Shown: positions 17,330-26,126 of the stretch, in pieces | Layout: every line of letters starts with the position of its first letter | Numbering within the stretch: the stretch's first letter is position 1 | Assembly: GCF_029338355.1 (NCBI RefSeq) | Contig: NZ_CP119802.1 | Coordinates: forward strand, 2,294,001-2,358,000 | Direction: 5' to 3' | From: Halosegnis marinus | GTDB lineage: Archaea > Halobacteriota > Halobacteria > Halobacteriales > Haloarculaceae | DNA: 64,000 nucleotides | Translations under genes and position numbers: made by a program | Notes under the pieces: model-generated | The model's database searches: none | What the model was told of the DNA's origin: nothing | Seen by the model: only the letters and a program-made list of their open reading frames with translations

Positions 17330-18013
17330 GTGCTACGGGCCGAGCTCCACTGTCACTCGTCGCTCTCCTACGACGGGCGCGACCCCGTCGATATGTTGCT
17401 CGGGCAGGCGGAGGCGGTCGGGCTGGACGCGCTCGCGGTCACCGACCACGACGAGATCGACGCGAGCCTTGCGGCCGCCGAGCGCGCGGCCGACTACGGG
17501 CTCGTCGGGATTCCGGGGATGGAGGTCACCACCGAGGCCGGCCACGTCCTCGCGCTCGGCATCGAGGAGCTGATTCCGCCCGGCCTCCCCTTCACGGAGA
17601 CGCTCGACCGCATCCGCGCGCAGGGGGGTATCGCCGTCGTTCCCCACCCGTTCCAGCGGTCGCGCCACGGCGTCGCTCCCCACATCTCGGAGGCGGAACT
17701 CGCCGGCGCGGACGCCATCGAGGTGTACAACTCCCGGTTGTTCACCGGCCGGTCGAACCGCACCGCCGAGCGGTTCGCCGCGGCGCGGAACCTCCCGATG
17801 ACGGCCGGGTCGGATGCCCACATCGCGGAGATGATCGGCCAGGCCGTCACCGAGATAGACGCCGAGGAACGCTCCGTCACGGCGATACTCGACGCGGTCC
17901 GCGAGGGGCGCACGTCCGTCGTCGGCAAGCGCACGCCGTGGCGCATCTCCCTCCGGCAGTTCGGCGGCGGCATCAGGCGCCGGCTGGTCCGCGCGCTGAC
18001 CTACCCGTTCTGA
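17330..18013 (+). CDS. PHP-domain phosphoesterase
   Basis: 227 aa, starting at GTG 17330; a TATA-like GCTTTTCC at 17299-17306 fits a leaderless transcript. PHP metal-site motifs are all present: [10 protein letters not shown] (H7, H9), TDHDEID, VVPHPF and GSDAH. Related proteins are RNA or nucleoside 3',5'-bisphosphate phosphatases (YciV/TrpH type) or histidinol phosphatases. The short sequence with [15 protein letters not shown] favours the TrpH-like group. Its 3' end overlaps the convergent Nudix gene by 13 bp. Confidence 0.85.
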   Translation: MLRAELHCHSSLSYDGRDPVDMLLGQAEAVGLDALAVTDHDEIDASLAAAERAADYGLVGIPGMEVTTEAGHVLALGIEELIPPGLPFTETLDRIRAQGGIAVVPHPFQRSRHGVAPHISEAELAGADAIEVYNSRLFTGRSNRTAERFAAARNLPMTAGSDAHIAEMIGQAVTEIDAEERSVTAILDAVREGRTSVVGKRTPWRISLRQFGGGIRRRLVRALTYPF

Positions 18014-18483
18014 CCCTCGACCGCCGCGATGGCGGCCAGCCCGACTTCCACCACGTCGTCGGGCAGGTCGTCGGCGCGCTCGCGGAGGTCCTCGCGTGTA
18101 AACCACTCCCACAGCGACGGGTCGGCCTCGTCGTCGCCCGCCGGGACAACCGTCCGGGTGTCCGCCGCGCCGTAGAACACGAAGTCGACGTGCTGGTGGC
18201 CGACCTCGCCGTCGTGGACGTTGATGTCCTCCAGCAGGAAGTGTGCGGGCTCGGGGAGCGAGCGGGCGGTGTCGCTTTCGAGCGCTCCGGAGTCCGCGAC
18301 CAGGTCGGCCTCGATGCCCGTCTCCTCGTGGCACTCCCGGAGCGCGGCCTCGTGGGGGAGTTCGTCGCGGTCGATGTGGCCGCCCGGCGGGAGCCACATG
18401 TCCAGCCGCTCGTGTTCGTGCAGGAGGGTCGCGCCGTCGTTCACCACGTAGACGGTCGCGACGAAGTGACGGGTCGTTTCCAT
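18001..18483 (-). CDS. Nudix hydrolase (copy 1 of tandem pair)
   Basis: 160 aa. The Nudix box runs from GGHIDRDELPHEAALR through ECHEETG, with the REx2EE core that binds Mg2+-diphosphate. Such enzymes cleave a nucleoside diphosphate linked to another moiety; the substrate is unknown. It is closely similar over the first 60 residues to the next upstream gene (ETTRHF, TVYVVNDGAT, LPPGGH, DRDELPHEAALRE shared), so the pair arose by duplication. The ATG 18483 is preceded by CCGGT. Confidence 0.85.
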   Translation of the reverse strand: METTRHFVATVYVVNDGATLLHEHERLDMWLPPGGHIDRDELPHEAALRECHEETGIEADLVADSGALESDTARSLPEPAHFLLEDINVHDGEVGHQHVDFVFYGAADTRTVVPAGDDEADPSLWEWFTREDLRERADDLPDDVVEVGLAAIAAVEGQNG

Positions 18484-18505
18484 ACCGGGGGCAGGAGCGA
18501 CCGCG

Positions 18506-18979
18506 TTACGGCGCTTTCGATGCCGCTTCGATAGCGGCCGTCCCGAACTCGACCACGTCGGCCGGCAGGTCGCTCGCGGCGAGGGCGTCGCGGTCGTACC
18601 AGGCCCACGCGCTCGCGTCCGGTTCGCCCGGCGCCGGGTCGATGTCGCGGCTCGGGACGGTCGCGTAGTAGATGTCGTCGATGTGCTGGTGGGCCACCTC
18701 GCCGTCGTACGTGTCGATGTCGTACAGCATCCGGCTTCGCGGCCGGGGGACGGGCGCCCCCTCCGGGGCGTCCGGTCCCGACCCGTGGTCCGACAGCAGG
18801 GTCGGCTCCAGCCCCGTCTCCTCGCGGGCCTCGCGCAGGGCGGCCTCGTGGGGGAGTTCGTCGCGGTCCACATGGCCGCCCGGCGGCAGGGTGAGGCCGA
18901 GTTTCGCGTGCTCGTGGAGGGCGGTCGCGCCGTCGTTCACCACGTAGACGGTGCCCGTGAAGTGGCGTGTCGTTTCCAC
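18506..18979 (-). CDS. Nudix hydrolase (copy 2 of tandem pair)
   Basis: 157 aa from GTG 18979, chosen because the paralogue starts at the same METTRHF position; GTG 19003 would add eight Arg-rich residues. The Nudix box is complete (GGHVDRDELPHEAALREARE then ETG). Differences from copy 1 gather in the C-terminal half (YDIDTYDGEVAHQHIDDIYY against INVHDGEVGHQHVDFVFY), where substrate specificity is usually set. It lies 22 bp upstream of copy 1, probably in one transcript. Confidence 0.84.
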   Translation of the reverse strand: METTRHFTGTVYVVNDGATALHEHAKLGLTLPPGGHVDRDELPHEAALREAREETGLEPTLLSDHGSGPDAPEGAPVPRPRSRMLYDIDTYDGEVAHQHIDDIYYATVPSRDIDPAPGEPDASAWAWYDRDALAASDLPADVVEFGTAAIEAASKAP

Positions 18980-19044
18980 GGCCGGCCGTCGTCGCCGGGA
19001 CACATGAACGTCCCCCGACCGCGGCGGAACTGGAAGCCGACGGG

Positions 19045-19296
19045 CTACTGCAGGTCCGGTATCGTGATGACGCCCTCCCGGAGCGCGACGTACACCCGCC
19101 GCTCGTTGTCCAGCTCCTCCCAGTCGTCCGGACGGTCCTCCTCGGGGACGGACTCGACCTTCTCCAGCAGGTCCGCGCGGATGTAGTGGTCGAAGCCGCA
19201 GTCGTTCTCGCAGGTGCGGACGACCGAGGGGACGCGGAACTCCCGTGTCACGCGGTTCTCGCAGACGGGACAGACGTACTCGTAGCTCCGGGGCAC
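19045..19296 (-). CDS. Small zinc-ribbon protein
   Basis: 83 aa with a GTG start at 19296. CPVC near the N terminus (YEYVCPVCENRV) and CENDC some 17 residues later make a zinc ribbon; the remainder (ADLLEKVESVPEEDRPDDW) is acidic and helical. A conserved haloarchaeal type of unknown role; it lies next to tfb but that need not mean a function in transcription. The gene ends 40 bp upstream of tfb on the same strand sense. Confidence 0.68.
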   Translation of the reverse strand: MPRSYEYVCPVCENRVTREFRVPSVVRTCENDCGFDHYIRADLLEKVESVPEEDRPDDWEELDNERRVYVALREGVITIPDLQ

Positions 19297-19336
19297 GGCG
19301 GGAGTAGGAACGCGGCGAGCAAAAGCGGGTCGGCCG

Positions 19337-20308
19337 TTACGTCGTGATGCCGTCCTCGGCCTCCAGCAGCTCGTGGTAGCGGTTGCGGATGGTGACCTCG
19401 GAGATGTTGGCGACCTCGCTCACGTCCGACTGGGTCACCTTCTCGTTCGTCAGGAGCGAGGCCGCGTAGACGGCCGCGGCCGCGAGCCCGACCGGGGACT
19501 TCCCGGAGTGTATGCCGGCCTCCTTCGCGCTCTTGAGCAGCTGGCGCGCGCGCCGTTCGGACTCGTCGGAGAGGTCGAGGTCGGAGGCGAACCGGGGAAC
19601 GTAGCTCTCGGGGTCGGCGGGCGCGACCTCCAGGTTGAGCTCGCGGACGACGTAGCGGTAGGTACGGGCGATCTCGTCCTTCTCGACGCGGGAGACCTGC
19701 GTGATCTCGTCCAGCGAGCGCGGCGTCCCGGCCTGCCGCGCGGCGGCGTAGAGGCTCGCCGTGGCGACGCCCTCGATGGAACGCCCGGGCAGGAGGTTCT
19801 CGTTGAGCGCGCGGCGGTAGATGACCGAGGAGGTCTCGCGCACGCTGTCGGGCAGGCCGAGCGCGGAGGCCATGCGGTCGATTTCCCCGAGCGCCTGCTT
19901 GAGGTTGCGCTCCTTGGAGTCACGGGTGCGGAAGCGCTCGTTCCAGGTGCGGAGCCGCTGCATCTTCTGGCGCTGGCGGTTCGAGAGCTGATTGCCGTAG
20001 GCGTCCTTGTCCTGCCAGCCGATGTTCGTCGAGAGCCCCTTGTCGTGCATCATGTTGGTCGTCGGGGCGCCGACGCGGCTCTTCTCGTCCTTCTCCGCGG
20101 CGTCGAACGCGCGCCACTCCGGCCCGCGGTCGATGCTGTCCTCCTCGATGACGAGGCCGCAGTCCTCACACACCGTCTCGCCGTGTTCGGCGTCGGCCGC
20201 GACCTTCCCGCCGCACTCCGGGCAGGTCACCTCGTCCGTTCGTTCGCGTTCCTCCTCCTGTTCCTCCTCTCCGGCGCGCTGGAAGCGTCTGACGTTGGTA
20301 TCGGGCAT
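19337..20308 (-). CDS. tfb: Transcription initiation factor IIB
   Basis: 323 aa. It bridges TBP-promoter DNA and RNA polymerase. The N-terminal zinc ribbon has C29, C32, C47 and C50; the B-reader/B-linker region follows (GAPTTNMMHDKGLST), then two cyclin-like repeats (about 125-215 and 220-315), the second ending in the BRE-recognising helix-turn-helix (SEVANISEVTIRNRYHEL). Haloarchaea usually encode several TFB paralogues; which one this is cannot be told. It is divergent from gatC across 149 bp that contains the A/T-rich CTTAAGTTTAG near 20377-20387. Confidence 0.95.
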   Translation of the reverse strand: MPDTNVRRFQRAGEEEQEEERERTDEVTCPECGGKVAADAEHGETVCEDCGLVIEEDSIDRGPEWRAFDAAEKDEKSRVGAPTTNMMHDKGLSTNIGWQDKDAYGNQLSNRQRQKMQRLRTWNERFRTRDSKERNLKQALGEIDRMASALGLPDSVRETSSVIYRRALNENLLPGRSIEGVATASLYAAARQAGTPRSLDEITQVSRVEKDEIARTYRYVVRELNLEVAPADPESYVPRFASDLDLSDESERRARQLLKSAKEAGIHSGKSPVGLAAAAVYAASLLTNEKVTQSDVSEVANISEVTIRNRYHELLEAEDGITT

Positions 20309-20457
20309 TAGTGATTGTGGGGGATACGGGGCAGTAGAACGCGTCTGTTCGCTCTTAATGTTGGTCTTCGAGCGACTTAAGTTTAGGGCAACCCCGCCTC
20401 TTCGGCCGGAACAGGCCCCATCGAAACCCTCAATGCCGGCGCGCGGGCACGCCCGGT

Positions 20458-20724
20458 ATGGTAGACCACGAGGAGGTCGAGCACGTCGCCTCGTTGGCGC
20501 GCGTCGACCTCGACGACGAGGAGGTCGAGCGCTTCGCCGCGCAGTTCGACGACATCCTCGCGTACTTCGAGGCGCTCGACGAGGTGCCCGAGGTCGAGCC
20601 CGAGGCGGAGCTCGACAACGTGTTCCGCCCCGACGAGGTCCGCGAGGGGCTCACGCAGGAGGAGGCGCTCGCGAACGCCCCGGAGACGGAGGACGGCTAC
20701 TTCAAGGGGCCGAAGGTGTCATGA
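20458..20724 (+). CDS. gatC: Glu-tRNA(Gln)/Asp-tRNA(Asn) amidotransferase subunit C
   Basis: 88 aa, the small subunit that clamps GatA to GatB. The N-terminal helices (EEVEHVASLARVDLDDEEVE) and the ending LRPD-like text (NVFRPDEVREGLTQEEAL) are family-typical. In archaea GatCAB usually makes Asn-tRNA(Asn), while GatDE makes Gln-tRNA(Gln). It overlaps gatA by ATGA. The ATG is preceded by CCCGGT. Confidence 0.92.
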   Translation: MVDHEEVEHVASLARVDLDDEEVERFAAQFDDILAYFEALDEVPEVEPEAELDNVFRPDEVREGLTQEEALANAPETEDGYFKGPKVS

Positions 20725-21998
20725 GCGCGGACGACGACCTGAACGCCTTCCTCACGCGCGAGGAGATACCCCCGACCGGCGAGGGGCCGCTGTCCGGCAA
20801 GTCCGTCGCCGTCAAGGACAACATCTCCACCGAGGGCGTTCCCACCACGTGCGGCTCCGCGATGCTGGACGGCTACGTCCCGCCGTACGACGCGACCGTC
20901 GTGACCCGGCTGAAGGAGGCGGGGGCGACTGTCGCCGGCAAGACGAACATGGACGAGTTCGGGATGGGGACGACGACCGAGACCTCGGCGTTCGGCCCGA
21001 CCGAGAACCCCGCCGCGCCCGGCCGTGTTCCGGGCGGCTCCTCGGGCGGGTCGGCCGCGGCCGTGGCCGCGGGCGAGGCGGACCTCGCGCTCGGCTCCGA
21101 CACGGGCGGCTCCGTCCGGTGTCCCGCCGCCTTCTGTGGCGTCGTCGGCATCAAGCCCACCTACGGGCTGGTGTCGCGGTACGGCCTCGTCGCGTACGCG
21201 AACTCGCTCGAACAGATCGGCCCCATCGGCCCGACCGTCGAGGCGACGGCCGAACTCCTCGAAGTCATCGCCGGCCCGGACCCGCACGACGCGACGACGC
21301 GGGAGCCGGAAACGACGGCGTACGCCGACGCGGCCGACGGCGACGTCGAGGGACTCACGGTCGGCGTCCCGACCGAACTCGTCGAGGGCGCCGACGAGGG
21401 CGTCGTCGAACGGTTCGAGGCGGCGCTCGACGACCTGCGCGCGCAGGGCGCCGAGACGGTCGAGGTGTCGCTCCCCTCCGTGGAGACCGCGGTCCAGGCG
21501 TACTACGTCATCGCGATGTCGGAGGCCTCGTCGAACCTCGCGCGGTTCGACGGCGTCCGCTACGGCGTCTCCGGCGGCTACGAGGGCAACTGGAACGAGT
21601 CGTTCGCCGCCGCCCGCGAGGCGGGCTTCGGCGAGGAGGTCAAGCGCCGCGTCCTGCTCGGGACGTACGCGCTCTCCGCGGGCTACCACGACAAGTACTA
21701 CAAGAAGGCGCAGGACGCCCGCGCGTGGGTTCGGCGGGACTTCGCGGAGGCGTTCGAGGAGGCGGACGTGCTCGCCTCCCCGACGATGCCCGTGCCGCCC
21801 TTCGAGATGGGCGAGAGCCTCGACGACCCGCTGCAGATGTACCTCGCGGACGCCAACACCGTCCCGGTGAACCTCGCGAACCTCCCGGCCATCTCGGTTC
21901 CGGCCGGCGAGACCGAGGAGGGACCGGTCGGGCTCCAGCTCGTCGGCGAGGCGTTCGACGAGCGCACCCTCGTCCGCGCGGCCTCGGCCGTCGAGTAG
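20721..21998 (+). CDS. gatA: Glu-tRNA(Gln)/Asp-tRNA(Asn) amidotransferase subunit A
   Basis: 425 aa amidase-signature enzyme that releases ammonia from glutamine or asparagine for tRNA amidation. The Ser-cisSer-Lys triad is visible: Lys in VAVKDNIS, cis-Ser in GGSSGGSAAA and the nucleophile Ser in SDTGGSVRCPA. ATG 20721 overlaps gatC. It is shorter than typical bacterial GatA (about 485 aa), as expected for haloarchaea. gatB is not in the window. Confidence 0.93.
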   Translation: MSADDDLNAFLTREEIPPTGEGPLSGKSVAVKDNISTEGVPTTCGSAMLDGYVPPYDATVVTRLKEAGATVAGKTNMDEFGMGTTTETSAFGPTENPAAPGRVPGGSSGGSAAAVAAGEADLALGSDTGGSVRCPAAFCGVVGIKPTYGLVSRYGLVAYANSLEQIGPIGPTVEATAELLEVIAGPDPHDATTREPETTAYADAADGDVEGLTVGVPTELVEGADEGVVERFEAALDDLRAQGAETVEVSLPSVETAVQAYYVIAMSEASSNLARFDGVRYGVSGGYEGNWNESFAAAREAGFGEEVKRRVLLGTYALSAGYHDKYYKKAQDARAWVRRDFAEAFEEADVLASPTMPVPPFEMGESLDDPLQMYLADANTVPVNLANLPAISVPAGETEEGPVGLQLVGEAFDERTLVRAASAVE

Positions 21999-22065
21999 CG
22001 CGACCAGTTTTAGTTCCGCCGCGCGGACGGCCGGCCTCTTTGTCCCCCGCGTTCGAAGGGCGAGC

Positions 22066-23544
22066 GTGACTTCGGTCCTCGTCTGGCACCGCTCGGACCT
22101 GCGGCCGGCGGACAACGCCGCGCTCGCCGCCGCGGTCCGCGACGGCGACCCCGCGCCCGTCTTCTGTTTCGACCCGCAGTTCTACGGCGCCGACGGGCTG
22201 GCCTGCGACGCCCGACTCCGCTTCCTCCACGAGTCGCTCGCGGACCTCCGTGAGCGCTACCGCGCGCTCGGGTCGGACCTCGCGCTGCTGTGCGGCGACC
22301 CCCGCGAGCGCCTGCGCGACCTCCTCGCGGACCACGACGCGCTGTACGTGAACCGCGACGTGACGGCCCGCTACGGCCGTGACCGCGACGACGATATCCT
22401 CGCGTGGGACGGCGTGACCGCCTTCGGCGACGACGGTATCGACCGGTCGGGCGGGGGACGCGACGGCTGGCGCGAGCAGGCGACCGAGTGGATGGAGACG
22501 GAGCCGCGTCCCGCGCCCGACGCCCTGCCCGCGAACCCGGTGGCCTCGGAGACCAGCGTGGACGGAATCGAGTCGGAGTACGGCGTGAGCCCGGAGAAAC
22601 GGCGGGTTCCGAAGGGCGGTCGCGGCCCGGCGCTGAAGCGGCTGGACCGGTTCGTCGACGACCTGCCCGGCTACCCCGGCAACGTCTCGCCGCCCGCCGC
22701 CGCCGAGGACCACTGCTCGCGACTCTCCGCGTACCTGAAGTTCGGCTGTCTCTCCGTCCGGGAGGTCTACAGCCGAGTAGCGGACGCGCCCGAGTCGCGC
22801 GGCCGGGAGATGTACGAGTCGCGGCTGTTCTGGAACCGCCACTACCGCCAGAAGCTCGCGGACTGGTCGGGGTGGACGGACGAGGCCGTCAACCCCGTGT
22901 TCCGGGGCCTCTACCGCGCGGAGCACGACCCGGACCTGCTCGCGGCGTGGAAGGAGGGGCGGACGGGGTTCCCGATGGTGGACGCCTCGATGCGCGCGCT
23001 CGTCGAGACGGGGTTCATCAACTTCCGGATGCGCGCGATGTGTGCGAGTTTCCTCACCTACGTCCTGCGCGAGCCGTGGCAGTACGGCGCCGACTTCTTC
23101 TACTACCACCTCGTCGACGCCGACCCCGGCATCAACCACACGCAGTGGCAGTCGCAGGCCGGCACCGTCGGCGTCCATCCCGTGCGCGTCTACGACCCGG
23201 CGAAGCAGGCCCGCGAGTACGACCCCGACGGCACGTTCGTCCGCGAGTACGTCCCCGAACTCGCGGCGCTGCCCGACGACCACCTGCCGCGCCCGGAGAA
23301 GGCCCCGCTCGTCGTGCTGGACGAGGCGGGGCTCGAACTCGGGGCGGACTACCCGCGGCCCGTGGTGGACTACGAGCGGCGGGCCGGCGAGGCGCGCGAG
23401 CGGTTCGCGGCGCTCTCCGAGCGGGCGCGGGAGGCAATCGGGGTGCCGGAGATACGCCGCCGGGCGTCGCTGTCGCGGCGGCGGCGCGAGGAGCGCGAGG
23501 CGCCGTCCGACGACGGACAGGCCAGCCTCGACAGCTTCGGCTAG
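22066..23544 (+). CDS. Photolyase/cryptochrome family protein, divergent type
   Basis: 492 aa, GTG start. The N-terminal antenna-binding Rossmann domain begins VLVWHRSDLRPADN. The FAD-binding domain is present but differs from class I photolyase: where those read MHNR and NNGGWQWAASTGTD, this one reads INFRMRAMCASF and INHTQWQSQAGTVG followed by HPVRVYDPAKQ. This variant occurs in a bacterial/archaeal subgroup of the superfamily whose repair activity is not well defined. A canonical photolyase lies at 32063. The stop shares CTAG with the convergent regulator gene. Confidence 0.85.
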   Translation: MTSVLVWHRSDLRPADNAALAAAVRDGDPAPVFCFDPQFYGADGLACDARLRFLHESLADLRERYRALGSDLALLCGDPRERLRDLLADHDALYVNRDVTARYGRDRDDDILAWDGVTAFGDDGIDRSGGGRDGWREQATEWMETEPRPAPDALPANPVASETSVDGIESEYGVSPEKRRVPKGGRGPALKRLDRFVDDLPGYPGNVSPPAAAEDHCSRLSAYLKFGCLSVREVYSRVADAPESRGREMYESRLFWNRHYRQKLADWSGWTDEAVNPVFRGLYRAEHDPDLLAAWKEGRTGFPMVDASMRALVETGFINFRMRAMCASFLTYVLREPWQYGADFFYYHLVDADPGINHTQWQSQAGTVGVHPVRVYDPAKQAREYDPDGTFVREYVPELAALPDDHLPRPEKAPLVVLDEAGLELGADYPRPVVDYERRAGEARERFAALSERAREAIGVPEIRRRASLSRRRREEREAPSDDGQASLDSFG

Positions 23545-24053
23545 TCGTCGTGGAGCGCGGCGAGTATCTCGGGGTCGGTCCGGAACTTCAGAACGTTGTG
23601 GACGACGCTGTTGCGGATGTTGTCGATGACGTCGCCGTGGGCCTTGTAGCAGTCGTGTATCCACCGCGACTCCGCCGAGCGGGTCGGGAACATCATCACC
23701 GCCTTCCACTGGTACTCGCCGTCCGAGAGGAAGTAGAACAGCGTGTTCGGCGAGTCGCGGATGTACTCCATCGCGTCGCGCCACCCGTCGGCGAAGTTCT
23801 CGGTGTTGAACTTGAACTCGAAGAGGCCGAACACGAAGTACTCCTCGTTCGGGATGACCGCCTCGCGGAAGACGCCCTGCTCGCGCATCCCGCGGATGGA
23901 CTCGCTCACCGTGACGTGGCTCACCTCGATGCCGTGCTTCTCGGCGAGGATGCGCGCGAGGTCGCGCGAGGACAGCTGCGGGTCGCGCGACAGCTCCCGG
24001 AGGACGAGCACGTCGCGCTCCTTGAACTCCCAGTCCGGCGCTTCGTCTGTCAT
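23541..24053 (-). CDS. Winged-helix transcriptional regulator (Lrp-like N-terminus)
   Basis: 170 aa from ATG 24053 (an ATG at 24062 would add three residues). The first 65 residues are a winged helix-turn-helix (LRELSRDPQLSSRDLARILA, then VSHVTVSESIRGMREQG). The rest (about 75-170) is a mixed sensor-like domain with many aromatic residues (YFVFGLFEFKF, TLFYFLSDGEYQWKA). It is the last gene of the minus-strand catabolic block 23541-31986 and could regulate it; that is inference from position. Confidence 0.75.
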   Translation of the reverse strand: MTDEAPDWEFKERDVLVLRELSRDPQLSSRDLARILAEKHGIEVSHVTVSESIRGMREQGVFREAVIPNEEYFVFGLFEFKFNTENFADGWRDAMEYIRDSPNTLFYFLSDGEYQWKAVMMFPTRSAESRWIHDCYKAHGDVIDNIRNSVVHNVLKFRTDPEILAALHDD

Positions 24054-24074
24054 GTCACCCATCTCAGGTCGGGG

Positions 24075-24926
24075 TTACGTGTCCCTTTCGGTCGTTCCGA
24101 GGAACGACCGTAGCTCCGAGCGGTACGTCTCGGCGCGGTCCTCCGGCACCCAGTGGAACGCCTCGTCCAGCCGGACCACGTCGCCGCCGACCTCGTCGGC
24201 GAGCCGTTCGCCGTACGATACCGGCTGCATGGCGTCCTCCTCGGCCCACAGACACAGCAGGTCGGCCGTGATGTCGCCGTACGGTATCTCCGTCGTGTGG
24301 TTGGTGTTCGTCGAGACGGCGGCGCGAGCGAGCGCCCGCTTGCCGCCCTCGCGGTCCAGCCACGGGTACTTCATCCCGGCGACGAAGTCGGGGTCGGCCT
24401 CGCCGTACGCGCCGTCCGCGAACGCGAAGTCGAGTTGCCCCGCGAGTTCGTCGTCGTCCATCGACGCGGTCCGGGGCAGCCCCAGCGTCGAGACGAACTC
24501 GACGGGCCACGAGTCGTAGCAGACGACGTTCGAGCAGACCAGCTTCCCGACCCGCTCGGGCCGGTGGGCGGCGAAGCGGAGCGCGACGCCGCCGCCGATG
24601 TCGTGGGCGACGAGGTGGAACCGGTCCACGTCGAGCGCGTCGAGCAGGCTCGCGAGCGCACCCTCCTGGGCGCGAATCGAGCGGTCGAAGCCCTCGCCGT
24701 TCTCGCTGTTGCCGTAGCCGACGAGGTCCGGGACGACGACCCGGTACTCGTCGGCGAGGGCGGGAGCGACGCCGCGCCACAGGAACCCCCAGGTCGGAAT
24801 CCCGTGGAGGAACACCACGGGCTCGGCGTCCGCGGGGCCGGCCTCGTAGTAGGCCATCTCGACCGCGTGGCCGTCCACGTCCACGGTGGCGGACTCCTGC
24901 GCCTCGGTCCACGCCGCGTGGTCCAT
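24075..24926 (-). CDS. Alpha/beta hydrolase (dehalogenase/epoxide hydrolase-like)
   Basis: 283 aa alpha/beta-hydrolase fold. The oxyanion segment is HGIPTWGFLW, the nucleophile elbow is VAHDIGGG (an Asp nucleophile, as in haloalkane/haloacetate dehalogenases and epoxide hydrolases rather than Ser esterases), and the catalytic His is in EAFHWVPED. Dehalogenases usually have Trp right after the Asp (HDWG); here it is Ile, so halide binding is uncertain. The ATG overlaps the acyl-CoA dehydrogenase stop by one base (TAATG), so the two are co-translated. Substrate unknown. Confidence 0.8.
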   Translation of the reverse strand: MDHAAWTEAQESATVDVDGHAVEMAYYEAGPADAEPVVFLHGIPTWGFLWRGVAPALADEYRVVVPDLVGYGNSENGEGFDRSIRAQEGALASLLDALDVDRFHLVAHDIGGGVALRFAAHRPERVGKLVCSNVVCYDSWPVEFVSTLGLPRTASMDDDELAGQLDFAFADGAYGEADPDFVAGMKYPWLDREGGKRALARAAVSTNTNHTTEIPYGDITADLLCLWAEEDAMQPVSYGERLADEVGGDVVRLDEAFHWVPEDRAETYRSELRSFLGTTERDT

Positions 24927-26062
24927 TACAGGCGGTCGGAGATGATGTTCTTCTGTATCTCCGAGGTCCCCTCGTAGATCTTCGTGATGCGGGCGTCGCG
25001 GTAGAACCGCTCGACGGGGTGGTCCGTCACGTAGCCCGCGCCGCCGTGGACCTGGATGGCGTCGTCCGCGACGTCGACGGACATCTCGGAGGCGAAGTAC
25101 TTCGCCATGGATGCCAGCCGGACGGCCTCGTCGTCCTTGCTCTCGTCGACGTGGCTCGCCGCGCGGTAGGTGAGCGAGCGGGCCGCCTCTACCTGCGTCG
25201 CCATGTCGGCGAGCTTGTGGCTCACGGCCTGGAACTGGTCGATCTTCTGGCCGAACTGCTCTCGCTCCTTCGCGTAGTCGATGGCGGCGTCGAGCGCGCC
25301 CGAGGCCGCGCCGACGGCCTGTGCCGCGACGGAGGTGCGGCCCGCGGCGAAGAACTCCATCAACTGGTAGAACCCCTTGTTCACCTCGCCGATGACGTTC
25401 TCCTCCGGAATGCGCACGTCGTTGAGCTGGATCTCCGCGAGGTCGGAGGCGCGGATACCGAGCTTGTTGTCGATCTTCGTCGGGACGAAGCCGTCCGAGT
25501 CGGCGGGCACGAGGAACGCCGTGATGCCGCGGTGGCCCTCGCCGGGCTCGGTCTTCGCCATCAGGACGCCCACGTCGGCGACCGTGCCGTTCGTGATCCA
25601 CGTCTTGTTGCCGTTGATGACCCACTCGTCGCCGTCCTTCTCGGCGCGCGTCTCGATGCCCGCGACGTTCGAGCCGTGCGCCGGCTCCGAGATGGCGGAG
25701 AAGGAGGCGGCCTCGCCGGCCGTGATCTGCGGGAGCCACTCCTCCTTCATCCACTCGTCGCCGTACTCCAGAATCATCGAGGTGCCGAAGCCGGCCGAGC
25801 CGACGGCGCTCCCGATGCCGGGGTCCGCGCGCCACAGCTCCTCGGTGACGATGGACCGCGAGATGGGGTCCATCCCCGCGCCGCCGTACTCCTCCGGGAT
25901 GGAGGGGGCGACGAAGTCGAGGTCCGCGGCCTTCTTGCGGATCTCCAGCGGATACTCCTTGTTCTCGTCGTGCTCCTGTGCGACGGGTCGGATCTCCTCC
26001 TCGCCGAACTCGCGCACCGCGCGCCGGACGGCGTCGTGTGCGCCGTCGGTCTTGAACACCAT
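24926..26062 (-). CDS. Acyl-CoA dehydrogenase
   Basis: 378 aa FAD enzyme that makes 2-enoyl-CoA, donating electrons to ETF. Landmarks are AISEPAHGSN and WITNG in the middle domain, REQFGQKIDQFQAV, VHGGAGYV, and the catalytic Glu in IYEGTSEIQ at the position of medium/short-chain and butyryl-type enzymes. Length is standard. It lies between an enoyl-CoA isomerase-like gene and the alpha/beta hydrolase in one minus-strand run, which supports a role in a CoA-dependent degradation route. Confidence 0.93.
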   Translation of the reverse strand: MVFKTDGAHDAVRRAVREFGEEEIRPVAQEHDENKEYPLEIRKKAADLDFVAPSIPEEYGGAGMDPISRSIVTEELWRADPGIGSAVGSAGFGTSMILEYGDEWMKEEWLPQITAGEAASFSAISEPAHGSNVAGIETRAEKDGDEWVINGNKTWITNGTVADVGVLMAKTEPGEGHRGITAFLVPADSDGFVPTKIDNKLGIRASDLAEIQLNDVRIPEENVIGEVNKGFYQLMEFFAAGRTSVAAQAVGAASGALDAAIDYAKEREQFGQKIDQFQAVSHKLADMATQVEAARSLTYRAASHVDESKDDEAVRLASMAKYFASEMSVDVADDAIQVHGGAGYVTDHPVERFYRDARITKIYEGTSEIQKNIISDRL

Positions 26063-26126
26063 ACCCCGTCCTCGGGATTACGATGTAAAATAAGTGTCGC
26101 CGTTCGCCGAACGACGTTAGACAGCG

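Noticed and set aside
15402-17573. Long plus-strand frame opposite purL
   Set aside because: Antisense shadow of purL; translation is Arg/Val/Gly-rich with no motif. The true plus-strand gene in this area starts only at 17330 (PHP domain).
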